Assembly (NCBI GenBank): GCA_036266975.1 | Contig: DATAWZ010000090.1 | Location: forward strand, 1 to 21,445 | DNA: 21,445 nucleotides | Source of the DNA: DATAWZ01 sp036266975 | GTDB lineage: Bacteria > Actinomycetota > Thermoleophilia > Solirubrobacterales > Solirubrobacteraceae | Reading direction: 5' to 3' | Shown: piece by piece, positions 1 to 7,409 of the stretch | Layout of the letters: every line of letters starts with the position of its first letter | How positions within the stretch are numbered: the first letter of the stretch is position 1 | The notes under the pieces: model-generated | What the model was told of the DNA's origin: nothing | The model's database searches: none | The model's input: only the letters and a program-made list of their open reading frames with translations | Made by a program: the position numbers and the translations under genes

Positions 1-117
1 CGCGAACTCGGCGGCGACTACTACCAGCGCCGCGACCCCGAACGCCTCACCAAACGCCTCGTCGCCCGCCTGCAATCCCTCGGCCACGAGGTCACCCTCA
101 CCCCAGCCGCTGCTTGA
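1..117 (+). CDS. C-terminal end of a probable transposase (partial)
   Basis: An open frame enters from the left edge and gives 38 residues ending in a TGA. The tail reads like RELGGDYYQRRDPERLTKRL followed by a short LQSLGHEVTL segment. From memory, such a GxDYY...R...RLxxLGxxVTL ending is common at the C terminus of actinobacterial transposases, probably of an IS110-like group; the catalytic part lies outside the window, so the family is not proven. The third codon positions are almost all G or C, so this is real coding sequence. Its place beside decayed genes fits an accessory zone. No terminal inverted repeat can be identified from this fragment. Confidence 0.5.
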   Translation, partial: RELGGDYYQRRDPERLTKRLVARLQSLGHEVTLTPAAA

Positions 118-217
118 CCCCGACGTCATTTCCCATCAGGCGGCCAACCGGACGGCTTCAGCGGCTGAGAGGCCGCCGCCGGGCGGAGGCGTCAGGCGCC
201 GCCGTGAGCCTTGGGCC

Positions 218-403
218 ATGCATGATCGCGGCCCGGAACCGGGGACGACCAGGTCCATCCTTGACCCACCGTTGCTCCAGTGGGCCTGCCCCGTCCGCAA
301 CGTGAACGTTCGGCGCGATGGCGACGGCGACCTCCCCGACGAAGCAGGAGAGATCGAGCTGCGCTGCGACTACTGCGACCGGATCTCGATTCAGCCGCGG
401 TAG
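218..403 (+). CDS. Possible small hypothetical protein or gene fragment
   Basis: A 61-residue frame starts at an ATG and ends at TAG. The second half has strongly G/C-biased third positions and an acidic stretch followed by ELRCDYCDR, with one CxxC pair. The first half is less convincing, so this may be the 3' end of a gene whose 5' part is lost. There is no clear Shine-Dalgarno site and I recognise no family. The rest of the gap from 118 to 422 shows nothing else I can support. Confidence 0.2.
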   Translation: MHDRGPEPGTTRSILDPPLLQWACPVRNVNVRRDGDGDLPDEAGEIELRCDYCDRISIQPR

Positions 404-422
404 CGCGCCGCCCGACTCCTGG

Positions 423-1004
423 CTAGCGGTATCCTCGCCCGAGGAGATATTTCGCGCCCGCCTCGAAGCCTTCCCGAGTGAGCAGTTCGAAGGCAAAGGC
501 GTTGGCGAGGCGGTCAGTCGTGTTGAAGACGAAGCCGACGGCGAGCGCATCCCCGATCTGCTGATGCGAAACACCGGCGGCGAGCACGGCTCGAACGTCC
601 GCGGCAGTCACCGTCCCGTCGCGAGTCAGGGTGCCGAGCATCGCGAGCGTCGCCCGCAGGCCTTCCTCGATCGGTGCGGAGACGAGATCGGCGAGTACGG
701 CCGCCACCTTTTCCCCATCCTGGTAAGCCCGCGAGGCCGTGGCCGCGTGCGCGCCGATGCAGAACGGGCTGTCATTCACTTTGGAGACGTAGGCCGCCAT
801 CAGCTCTCGATCGCCCACCGACCATGCCGAGTGACCGCGCATCGCCTCGTGGGTGAGCTGCTTCATGTGGCTGCCGTAGAAGTCGGGTCGGTAGAAGGTG
901 ACCTTGGCCGCATCCGGCGCCGGGTGACCGGACATCAATCGAATCAGCCTGAAGAGCAGCTTCGGGCCGACGCCGTATCCGTCCTGCAGGACGCGGGGCC
1001 GCAC
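423..1004 (-). CDS. AhpD/carboxymuconolactone-decarboxylase-like protein (large partner)
   Basis: This 193-residue protein has the helical AhpD/CMD core. The signature lies near residues 77-90, with NDSPFCIGAHAATAS giving C82-x3-H86. In AhpD peroxidases the motif is CxxCxxxH; here the first Cys position is a Ser (S79), so only the Cys next to the His remains and a normal CxxC disulfide cannot form. A WSVGDRELMAAYVSK helix before the motif is typical of the uncharacterised peroxidase-related branch. The GTG start at 1004 shares one base with the TAG stop of the upstream gene, which implies translational coupling. Likely cytosolic; the substrate is unknown. It could be a peroxidase-like protein or a decarboxylase-fold protein with another role. 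Confidence 0.8.
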   Translation of the reverse strand: MRPRVLQDGYGVGPKLLFRLIRLMSGHPAPDAAKVTFYRPDFYGSHMKQLTHEAMRGHSAWSVGDRELMAAYVSKVNDSPFCIGAHAATASRAYQDGEKVAAVLADLVSAPIEEGLRATLAMLGTLTRDGTVTAADVRAVLAAGVSHQQIGDALAVGFVFNTTDRLANAFAFELLTREGFEAGAKYLLGRGYR

Positions 1005-1330
1005 TACGTCGTCTCCGTGTCGGCGGTCGCCTCGGCCAGGGCGGCCAGCCCCGCTTCGTACTGCCGGGTCGACTCGCCGACCGCGGCGCAGATCACGAGC
1101 TCGAAGAGCTGGTCATCGGTGAAGCCCGCCGCCGCCGCCGCGGCGAAGTCCGCGTCGGTCACCTGATCGGACGTGGTCGCAACCTTGTCGAGCAACGCGT
1201 GCAGGGGTCCTTGAGGCTCGGCGTTGTCGAAGGCACGGGCGCGTTGTTCGGCCGGCGCTTGGCCGGGCCCCTGCAGGATCCGCTTCACCAGGAGATCGTG
1301 GATGGATCGCTTCTCGTCCTCTGCCGACAT
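1004..1330 (-). CDS. Small CMD/AhpD-related protein, partner of the downstream gene
   Basis: This 108-residue protein starts at the ATG at 1330, with GGAG about 6 nt upstream; the same frame is open further upstream but without comparable signals. The C-terminal half carries DKVATTSDQVTDADFAAA and FTDDQLFELVICAAVG, a pattern I associate with small carboxymuconolactone-decarboxylase-like subunits, including the RQYEAGLAAL helix. It lacks a CxxC pair. It overlaps the following gene by one base, and the two probably form a two-subunit unit of an AhpD-like fold. Function beyond that fold is not visible. Confidence 0.72.
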   Translation of the reverse strand: MSAEDEKRSIHDLLVKRILQGPGQAPAEQRARAFDNAEPQGPLHALLDKVATTSDQVTDADFAAAAAAGFTDDQLFELVICAAVGESTRQYEAGLAALAEATADTETT

Positions 1331-1429
1331 CGTCGCTCCAATCGATCCCTCGCTGTTTGAAAGAGGATGCTCGTCGCATCCTGCCCGCCGGATGCGTGCG
1401 GCCGTCGCGGCGAGCCAGACGCTGGCTCG

Positions 1430-1600
1430 GTCCACAAGGAGCGCCGCAACGATGTCGCGGACGTCCTGCGCCGCGCCGAGGCCGGCGAGCAGTTCACGAT
1501 CACCGCCGCGGCCCGGCCGGCGGCCGAGCTGGGTCCCACCGCGCGCGGCACCGCTGGGTCAGCGAGGCCGCTCAGGCGACGGTCCCCGCTCAGCGCCGCT
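1430..1600 (+). pseudogene. Decayed Phd/YefM-type antitoxin remnant
   Basis: The frame beginning near 1433 reads ERRNDVADVLRRAEAGEQFT followed by ITAAARPAAELGP, which matches the Phd/YefM antitoxin core (RN...VLRRAEAGE.FTIT..GRPVAELGP). After ELGP the sequence leaves frame, and the next frame continues RARHRWVSEAAQ, the kind of RRRWVS segment expected next. Adding one base to the CCC run near 1545 restores continuity. No start codon with a ribosome site is seen, and the remnant runs into the 3' end of the secreted-protein gene on the other strand. No toxin partner is visible. Recognition rests on motif memory. Confidence 0.55.
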
Positions 1601-2165
1601 TGACCGTCCCGACCGAGGCCACCGGCGCGTTGAGCGCGACGCAGTTGGTGAGGTTGTTGTAGGTGGTGTCCCCCGGCGTCGCCTTTGCGCAGTTCGCGTA
1701 GGTGTTGCCGGTTCCGCGGAGGTATATGAGCGAGACCGACACCCGGTAGGTGCCCTTCTTCTTGTAGCGATGTACACCGGTCACCGGCTCGCTGATGCCC
1801 GCGTCGGTGTCGGGGCTGTCGTTGGGCACGCAGCCGGTGCCCGTGTGAGCGACGCCGGAGGTGGGACGGGTGTGATCTCCCCAGTTGATCGTGACCGACG
1901 CGACCACATAGTTCTGGTTCTCACCCGGCTCATTGCTGGGGGCCGGAAGGTTGCAATGAGAGAAGTCGGCGTACGTGGCGACGGTGACTCGCGAGGACTT
2001 CCCTGCCGTTGCCCTGAACGTGACCGGGCAGATCTGGACGTGGCCGACCCCGGTGAGGGTGCATGGCGCAACCTGAGGCGTCGCCGCCGTCGCAATGGGG
2101 ATCGCCACTGCGGCCGCCGCGGCGACCAAGGCCGCGATCGCAGCCTTTGGGAGACGATGACTCAC
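1590..2165 (-). CDS. Secreted PKD-like domain protein
   Basis: I choose the GTG at 2165 because GTGAGG lies about 5 nt upstream and a signal peptide follows at once: basic VSHRLPK, then a hydrophobic Ala/Val run to about residue 28 and an ATAA-type cleavage region. The 191-residue product has about six cysteines in the mature part, suggesting disulfides in an exported protein. The segment VTINWGDHTRPTSG and later GVHRYKKKGTYRVSVSLIY is the WGD...G...H.Y..-GTY.V.V pattern of PKD/immunoglobulin-like domains. It is probably an extracellular binding or structural protein. No enzyme motif is seen. The 2166-2411 gap upstream holds nothing I can support. Confidence 0.7.
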   Translation of the reverse strand: MSHRLPKAAIAALVAAAAAVAIPIATAATPQVAPCTLTGVGHVQICPVTFRATAGKSSRVTVATYADFSHCNLPAPSNEPGENQNYVVASVTINWGDHTRPTSGVAHTGTGCVPNDSPDTDAGISEPVTGVHRYKKKGTYRVSVSLIYLRGTGNTYANCAKATPGDTTYNNLTNCVALNAPVASVGTVKRR

Positions 2166-2411
2166 AGGAACCTCACGATGCGCTCGACGCGGCCAGGATT
2201 GCCGGACCCTACAAACCGGAACCTCTCGCCGCAACCGGTGGCCCCTGCCGTGCCGTTCGATAGGCGGGCACTTCGCCCGCGTGGTGCCCGATTCAGCCGC
2301 GTGCGGGAGCAGCGGTGCGATCGACGAGCCAGCAGCGCGCGCTCGTCGCCGGGAACCTGCTCGCCTCACTGCGCTGGCCCCCGGGGCGGTCCCGAGTCCA
2401 GCGAGGTCCAA

Positions 2412-2935
2412 TCAGCTCCCGAGAAGCTCCCTCTTCTGGGCCTGGAACTCAGCCTCGCTCAGCGCGCCGCGGTCGCGCAGATCGGCAAGCTTGGTCAACT
2501 GGTCGGCAACGTCGGGAGCCGCCGTGCCGCCGCCCGCGAAGAAGCTCATCAACTGGTCGGGACCCGCGGTGACCTCGCCTGCGGGGCCGTCGCCGATCGA
2601 CACCTCCAGGGGTCCGTCACCCCACGACAGCGTGTCGGCCACGACGGCGATCTTGGAGCGCTTGCTCGGGTCGTAGATCACCTTCGCCACCTGGCCCGGA
2701 TGCGGGAGATCATTCGGGAAGGCCTGCTTGAACGTCGCCTTGAACGGCGGCTCGCCCTCCGGCTCGACCCTGACCGTCACTTCGCAGTGGTGGGTGCTTC
2801 CAGCTGCGTACACGTCGGCGCTGTTGGTGTGCCCCTGGCTGGTCCACAGCGTCGCGGCTTCGACGATCGTCGCCGGCGCGACGACGCCGCCCTGGTCGCT
2901 CAGCTTGCTCGCGAGCCCTTCTTATTGCCGAACAT
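2412..2935 (-). pseudogene. SHOCT-domain protein gene with a frameshift near its start
   Basis: A strong GGAGG lies 6 nt before an ATG at 2935, which begins MFGNKKG and then hits a stop after 11 codons. The neighbouring frame continues LASKLSDQGG... straight into a 133-residue open frame that can also start at a GTG at 2813. Adding one G to the GGG run near 2914 would give one continuous protein of about 174 residues. The middle part is a beta-rich domain (FKATFKQAFPNDL, GQVAKVIYDPSK). The last 30 residues, LTKLADLRDRGALSEAEF and on, fit the SHOCT (short C-terminal) domain. It may be a true pseudogene or a one-base sequencing loss. Confidence 0.6.
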
Positions 2936-3044
2936 CGTGCCTCCGGTTTGAGTAGCGCTCGGTCGTATGGACACGCGCGCGTCCGGGCACGCAAGCCAAG
3001 CACCATGATCCCACAGCGTCCAGCGGGCCGAGATCAGCGTCGGC

Positions 3045-3955
3045 TCAGGCCACCAGGTTCGGCGACGACCGGATCCGGGCTTGATCTTGAACGCCAGACG
3101 CTTCGTCTCGGTGTAGCTCCCCAGCGTCGTGACCTCGCTCATCGTCGCAACCAAGCGCCCGTGGTGGGCCCCGAGCGTGACCCTCCCCGCTCGCGTCAAG
3201 CTGACGCGGAGCGTGTGAAAGCCGTGCGCGGTGATCCGCAGATGCCCGCGGGCCAGGACGGCGGCCGGCGCGTGCGCCCGCCGCGCGGCGTTCGTGGCCG
3301 GCGCCCCGCTGAGGGTGGCGCTCACCGTGCACGGCACGGAGAAGCACTTCAGCCGCAGGGCGAGGCGCTTGCCGACGCTGGTCGCGGCGCCGCCGAGGGC
3401 GGCCGCCACGGGCGCGGCCGAGTCCGCGGCGCCGAATTCCAGTGCGTCGACCGAGCCGGCGCCGTCCCACACTGCCCACCCACGGCCGTCGGCGCCGACC
3501 CCACTGGTCATCTGCGTGTCGCCGAACTGGGCGTTCGGCTCGAGCGGTGCGGGCCGCTTCCAGGTGGTCCCGCCGTCGCCGCTGTAGGCGAGAGCCACCG
3601 GCCCGTCGGGGCCCCGAGGTTGAACGTCGCGGGGATCCCGCCGCCGGCGTCCTGTGCGAGGGCGGACTCATCCTCAGCCCTGTCGTCGTTGTCGAGCTCG
3701 ACGGCCGGCTTGTCGAAGTTCATCGTCGCCTGGTCGAATAGGCCGGGCATCCGAGCGGGCCCGTCGTTGTGCTCGTTCCGTCGACCCGAGAACACCCGGA
3801 TTCGCTGTGGTCTGCGAGGCGACGCTCCCGCCGTAATTGCCCGCCGGGTCCGGGTTGGTCGCCGGCTCGAGCGTCGCGAACGCGCACGCGGGCCGGGTGG
3901 CCGGCGAGCACGTCTGTGAGCTCGACAGGGGAAACGCGGAGAAGGTGGGAGGAGA
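3045..3955 (-). pseudogene. Decayed BNR/Asp-box (sialidase-like) secreted protein gene
   Basis: Coding-like sequence runs through three frames. An upstream part reads FATLEPATNPDPAGNYGGSV; after a -1 shift at the GGG near 3800 it continues VFSGRRNEHNDGPARM and MNFDKPAVELDNDDRAED; after another at the CCCC near 3612 it continues PVALAYSGDGGTTW. SGDGGTTW matches the BNR/Asp-box consensus SxDxGxTW, and GRGWAVWDGAG follows. The C-terminal half has an Ala-rich beta domain (RLALRLKCFSVPCTVSATL) that may be a cell-surface module. One base added at each site restores a single reading frame. The true 5' and 3' ends are unclear. It probably encoded an exported repeat protein of unknown substrate. Confidence 0.5.
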
Positions 3956-4074
3956 GGCGACGGCGCGTCCGGCAGCTCGCGCTTCGCCACGAGCCGGCGC
4001 ACCGCGAGGCGTTCATCCATCTCGGCCCGGGAGGCCAGGTCGAACCGCCGCACTGGCAGCTGATCTCTCAATCG
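3956..4074 (-). pseudogene. Short coding-like gene fragment
   Basis: The minus strand reads RDQLPVRRFDLASRAEMDER then LAVRRLVAKRELPDAPS with strong third-position G/C bias, so it looks like a genuine coding fragment. It joins the decayed BNR gene without any start signal or signal peptide and ends abruptly at both sides. I recognise no family. It may be a piece of another gene brought in by rearrangement. Between here and 4204 I see nothing else. Confidence 0.25.
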
Positions 4075-4204
4075 CTAAAGGGCCGGTTCGCAGACCAGGT
4101 GGTGCAGCCCAGTCAGCGGGGCGCCAGGATCACGTCCGCCGCCGATCCGACCGCTCCACGGGGCCGAGATCCGGACTGCGACTTCGCCATTGCGTCCTGA
4201 TAGC

Positions 4205-4239
4205 AAGACAGTCCAGACTGAACAGTCTAGACTGAGCAA
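4205..4239 (+). promoter_or_regulatory. marR promoter covered by two tandem palindromes
   Basis: CAGTCCAGACTG (4209-4220, one mismatch) and CAGTCTAGACTG (4223-4234, perfect) lie 14 bp apart centre to centre. They cover AAGACA (4205-4210, -35-like), a 17-bp spacer and TAGACT (4228-4233, TANNNT -10). Placement directly before a MarR gene fits an autoregulatory operator. The sites are seen; the binding is inferred. Confidence 0.65.
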
Positions 4240-4329
4240 ATCGCTCCCGCCCCCTTCTCGACACCCAAACCCGCACCTCGACGCGAAAGCCAACCCGCGG
4301 GCGCGGACGACCTCGCCGCCGCCCTGCGC

Positions 4330-4722
4330 GTGAGCATCGGCCTGCTCCTGCGCCGTCTGCGCCAGCTCCCCGCTCCCGACGAGCTCACGCTCCCGCAGAC
4401 CTCGGCGCTCGCGCGCCTTGACCGGGGCGGCCCGAGCACCGCGAGCGAGCTCGCCCGGCTCGAGCAGATCAGTCCCCAGTCGATGGGCGCGACGCTTGCC
4501 GCGCTCGAGGCCGTCGGTCTGATCGAGCGCGCACCCGACCCGCACGACGGCCGGCGGGTCACCCTCTCGCTCACCGACGCCGGCGCCGGACTGCTGCGCG
4601 ACCGCCGCAACGCCCGCACCGCGCAGCTCGCCCGCGCCCTCGCCGACGACTTCACGCCCGACCAGCGCGCCACGTTGAGCGCCGCGGCCCCGCTCCTCGA
4701 GCGCCTCGCACAGTCCATTTGA
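4330..4722 (+). CDS. MarR-family transcriptional regulator
   Basis: The conventional start is the GTG at 4330, giving 130 residues. The winged helix is clear: STASELARLEQISPQSM (helix-turn-helix), then GLIERAPDPHDGRRVTLSLT, the MarR wing with its DxRR-type tip. The frame stays open upstream to a TAG at 4228, and DDLAAALR just before the GTG looks like the natural start of helix 1, so the GTG start would clip the dimerisation helix. No ATG, GTG or TTG exists in that extension; an ATC at 4240 lies in frame, 6 nt after the -10 box. There is no Shine-Dalgarno site at 4330. It probably represses itself and the downstream exporter, responding to a phenolic or drug-like ligand, as usual for MarR proteins. 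Confidence 0.85.
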   Translation: MSIGLLLRRLRQLPAPDELTLPQTSALARLDRGGPSTASELARLEQISPQSMGATLAALEAVGLIERAPDPHDGRRVTLSLTDAGAGLLRDRRNARTAQLARALADDFTPDQRATLSAAAPLLERLAQSI

Positions 4723-6431
4723 GCAACCATCGGATGAACGCGCCGGCCACCGACGACGGCTACAAGTGGGTCGCGCTCGCCAACACCACCGCCGCGGTGT
4801 TCATGTCCGCGCTCGACGGCTCGATCGTGATCATCGCCCTGCCGGCGATCTTCCGCGGCATCCATCTCGACCCGCTCGGTGCGGGCAACGTCACGTACCT
4901 GCTGTGGATGATCATGGGCTACCGGCTCGTGCAGGCCGTCCTCGTGGTCACCGTCGGCCGCCTGGGCGACATGTTCGGCCGCGTGAAGATGTACAACGCC
5001 GGCTTCCTGGTCTTCACGATCGCCTCGGTCCTGCTCTCGTTCGACCCGCTCAGCGGCGCGGGGGGCGCCGACTGGTTGATCGGCTGGCGCGTGGTGCAGG
5101 CGCTCGGTGGCTCGATGCTCACCGCCAACTCGGCGGCGATCCTCACCGACGCGTTCCCGACCGAGCAGCGCGGCTTCGCGCTCGGGCTGAACCAGGTCGC
5201 GGCGATCGCCGGCCAGTTCATCGGCCTGGTCGCCGGCGGCCTGCTCGCCGCGATCGACTGGCGCGCGGTCTTCTTGGTCAACGTCCCGGTCGGAATCTTC
5301 GGGACGGTCTGGGCCTACCGCAAGCTCAGGGACACCGGTGAGCGGCGCCCGGCGCGGATCGACTGGTGGGGCAACATCACCTTCGCCCTCGGCCTCGGCG
5401 GCGTGCTCGTGGCGATCACCGAGGGCATCCAGCCCTACCACGGCCACACGATGGGCTGGACGAACCCGCTCGTCGAGACGCTGCTCATCGTCGGGGTACT
5501 GATGCTCGTCGCATTCACCCTCATCGAACGCCGCGTCGCCGAGCCGATGTTCCAGCTCGCGCTGTTCCGCATCCGCGCGTTCAGCGCCGGCAGCGCCGCC
5601 GGCCTGCTCGCCGCGACCGCCCGCGGCGGGATGCAGTTCATGCTGATCATCTGGCTCCAGGGCATCTGGCTGCCGCTGCACGGCTACGCCTACTCCGACA
5701 CGCCGCTGTGGGCGGGCATCTATCTGCTGCCCCTGACCGCGGCCTTCCTGCTCGCCGGGCCGACATCGGGCGCGCTCAGCGACCGCTTCGGCGCGCGCGG
5801 GTTCGCGAGCGCCGGCATGCTCCTGTTCGGCGCGAGCTTCATCGGCCTGCTGCTGCTCCCGGTCGACTTCTCCTATCCGATGTTCGCGCTGCTGATCGTC
5901 GTCAACGGCGTCGGCGTCGGCATGTTCAGCGCGCCCAACTCGAGCTCGATCATGGGCAGCGTTCCGGCGAGCCAACGCGGCGCCGCCTCGGGGATGCGTT
6001 CGACCTGGCAGAACTCGGGCACCGCGCTGTCGATCGGCGTGTTCTTCTCGCTGATGATCGTCGGCCTGGCGAGCCGCCTGCCACGCGTGCTCGCAAGCGG
6101 GCTCTCACGGGAGCACGTCCCCGCGCATGTGGCCCACCAGATCGCGAGCCTGCCGCCGGTCTCCTCGCTGTTCGCCACCGTGCTCGGAGAGAACCCGGTC
6201 AAGCACCTGCTCATCGCGCGGCACGCGCTCCAGGGGATCCCGGCGGCGAACCTGCGCACGCTCACCGGCAAGACCTTCTTCCCGCACCTGATCTCCGCCC
6301 CCTTCCATGACGGCCTGACCGTCGTGTTCATCGTCGCCGCCGTCCTCGCCGTGATCGGCGCGGGCGCCTCGCTGCTGCGCGGCGGCCGTTACGTCCCCGC
6401 ACCCCCCGAACCGAAAGCGAGTCCCGCATGA
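4719..6431 (+). CDS. DHA2-family (14-TM) MFS drug/metabolite exporter
   Basis: This 570-residue inner-membrane protein has the DHA2 signature ALDGSIVIIALPAI in TM1 (about residues 31-44) and MFS motif A, GRLGDMFGRVK, in the first cytoplasmic loop (80-90). The motif C region GLNQVAAIAGQFIGLVAGG follows. A long hydrophilic loop (about residues 450-535) precedes the last helix. The TTG start at 4719 overlaps the marR stop as TTGA; an ATG at 4734 is an alternative, and neither has a strong ribosome site, so translation is probably coupled. It likely exports a toxic compound by proton antiport under MarR control; the substrate cannot be read from sequence. Confidence 0.9.
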   Translation: MSNHRMNAPATDDGYKWVALANTTAAVFMSALDGSIVIIALPAIFRGIHLDPLGAGNVTYLLWMIMGYRLVQAVLVVTVGRLGDMFGRVKMYNAGFLVFTIASVLLSFDPLSGAGGADWLIGWRVVQALGGSMLTANSAAILTDAFPTEQRGFALGLNQVAAIAGQFIGLVAGGLLAAIDWRAVFLVNVPVGIFGTVWAYRKLRDTGERRPARIDWWGNITFALGLGGVLVAITEGIQPYHGHTMGWTNPLVETLLIVGVLMLVAFTLIERRVAEPMFQLALFRIRAFSAGSAAGLLAATARGGMQFMLIIWLQGIWLPLHGYAYSDTPLWAGIYLLPLTAAFLLAGPTSGALSDRFGARGFASAGMLLFGASFIGLLLLPVDFSYPMFALLIVVNGVGVGMFSAPNSSSIMGSVPASQRGAASGMRSTWQNSGTALSIGVFFSLMIVGLASRLPRVLASGLSREHVPAHVAHQIASLPPVSSLFATVLGENPVKHLLIARHALQGIPAANLRTLTGKTFFPHLISAPFHDGLTVVFIVAAVLAVIGAGASLLRGGRYVPAPPEPKASPA

Positions 6432-7012
6432 CCGACACCCCCGATCCCGCCAAGAGCGCGCTGCTCGTCATGGACTACCAGCCCGGCATCGTGGAGCGCC
6501 TCGGCGACGCGGCGGCGCCGCTGCTCGCCCGCGCGCAGAGGGCGCTGGCGGTCGCACGCGACCGCGGCGTCCACGTCGGCTACGTGCGCGTCGCGTTCAC
6601 CGCAGGCGAGGTCGACGCCATCCCGGCCACCAACAAGACGTTCTCGCAGATCAAGCAGGCCGGCGACGCCCTGGCCGCCGAGAACCCCGCCACCCAGGTC
6701 CACCCCGAGCTCGCACCGGCCCAAACGGACATCGTGGTGCGCAAGACGCGCGTCGGGGCGTTCTCGACCACCGACCTGCACGAGCAGCTGACCGCCAAGG
6801 GGGTCGACACGCTGATCCTCGCCGGCATCAGCACGAGCGGCGTTGTGCTCTCGACCGTGCGCGACGGCGCCGACCGCGACTACCGGCTGGTCGTGCTCGC
6901 CGATGCGTGCGCCGACTTCGAGCCCGACGTCCACGCCCTGCTCACCGAGAAGGTCTTCCCCCGCCAGGCCGAGGTCGTCGACGTCGGCGACCTCGAGGCC
7001 CTGTTCGGTTAG
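6428..7012 (+). CDS. Isochorismatase-fold hydrolase lacking the catalytic Cys
   Basis: This 194-residue protein has the isochorismatase-like alpha/beta fold: LLVMDYQPGI with D16, VVRKTRVGAF with K106, and the nucleophile loop GISTSGVVLSTVRDGAD at 133-149. In active cysteine hydrolases this loop is GxxTxxCV; here the Cys position (139) is Val, so the Asp-Lys-Cys triad is incomplete. C161 lies elsewhere. I recall related actinobacterial proteins with a similar GVV loop, so this may be a distinct subfamily rather than a damaged enzyme. The ATG overlaps the exporter stop as ATGA. Being third in a MarR operon, it may bind or process the exported compound; that is inference. Confidence 0.85.
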   Translation: MTDTPDPAKSALLVMDYQPGIVERLGDAAAPLLARAQRALAVARDRGVHVGYVRVAFTAGEVDAIPATNKTFSQIKQAGDALAAENPATQVHPELAPAQTDIVVRKTRVGAFSTTDLHEQLTAKGVDTLILAGISTSGVVLSTVRDGADRDYRLVVLADACADFEPDVHALLTEKVFPRQAEVVDVGDLEALFG

Positions 7013-7029
7013 CCGCGCGCTCGACCGGT

Positions 7030-7338
7030 TCAGTCGCGCTTGAGTGAAAGCCCGAGGTCGGGCTTGAGCAGGGTGGCGACGTAGACGGGCCAGACCAGGG
7101 GTCCGCGGGTGTGGAAGTCGACAACCTCGCCATCGGCGACGTCGAAGGGTCGTTCCGGGCTTGAGTATCGGCCTGACCGCATTTGGAGGGTGTGGTGGCC
7201 TGGCTCGACCGGAATCTCGACGGTCTCACCGATCTTGTTGATCGAGCCGACGGGCTTGCTGTCCACTTCGATCTCGAATGCGCCGCGCCGGAGTTCCATG
7301 AGGGGGTTTTGTCGCGTCAAGCGGAGCGTAGATGACAT
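7030..7338 (-). CDS. Conserved small hypothetical protein, PEGA-like beta fold
   Basis: The ATG at 7338 has AAAGGAAAA a few bases upstream, which supports this start. The 102-residue protein is mostly beta: IEVDSKPVGSIN, GETVEIPVEPGHHTLQMR, SSPERPFDVADGEVVDF. The VxPGxHxLxxR pattern recalls PEGA-type domains. The C terminus, VYVATLLKPDLGLSLKRD, recurs in small actinobacterial proteins that I remember only as hypothetical. There is no signal peptide. It is convergent with the isochorismatase-like gene and separated by 71 bp from the permease gene behind it. No function is assigned. Confidence 0.75.
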   Translation of the reverse strand: MSSTLRLTRQNPLMELRRGAFEIEVDSKPVGSINKIGETVEIPVEPGHHTLQMRSGRYSSPERPFDVADGEVVDFHTRGPLVWPVYVATLLKPDLGLSLKRD

Positions 7339-7409
7339 GCGGTTTTCCTTTCTCTACGAGCTGTTGTTGCCTGACCGTCGGCGCGGTCCGGTTGCCGTTA
7401 CCCGGCGCG

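Noticed and set aside
2895..2920. Programmed -1 frameshift in the SHOCT gene
   Set aside because: No canonical X-XXY-YYZ slip heptamer and no evident downstream pseudoknot; loss of one G in a run is simpler.
1224..2951. Long plus-strand open frame across several minus-strand genes
   Set aside because: It crosses unrelated genes and intergenic DNA and has no domain or start signal.
2900..3598. One continuous gene covering the BNR tail and the start of the SHOCT gene
   Set aside because: The frame only happens to stay open into MFGNKKG; a strong ribosome site lies between, and the end of the BNR gene shows no homology-like sequence past about 3045.
4227..5975. Very long minus-strand open frame opposite the exporter
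   Set aside because: It is a shadow of the exporter on GC-rich DNA; composition is Arg/Glu/Asp/Ala-rich without motifs, while the plus strand has clear DHA2 signatures.
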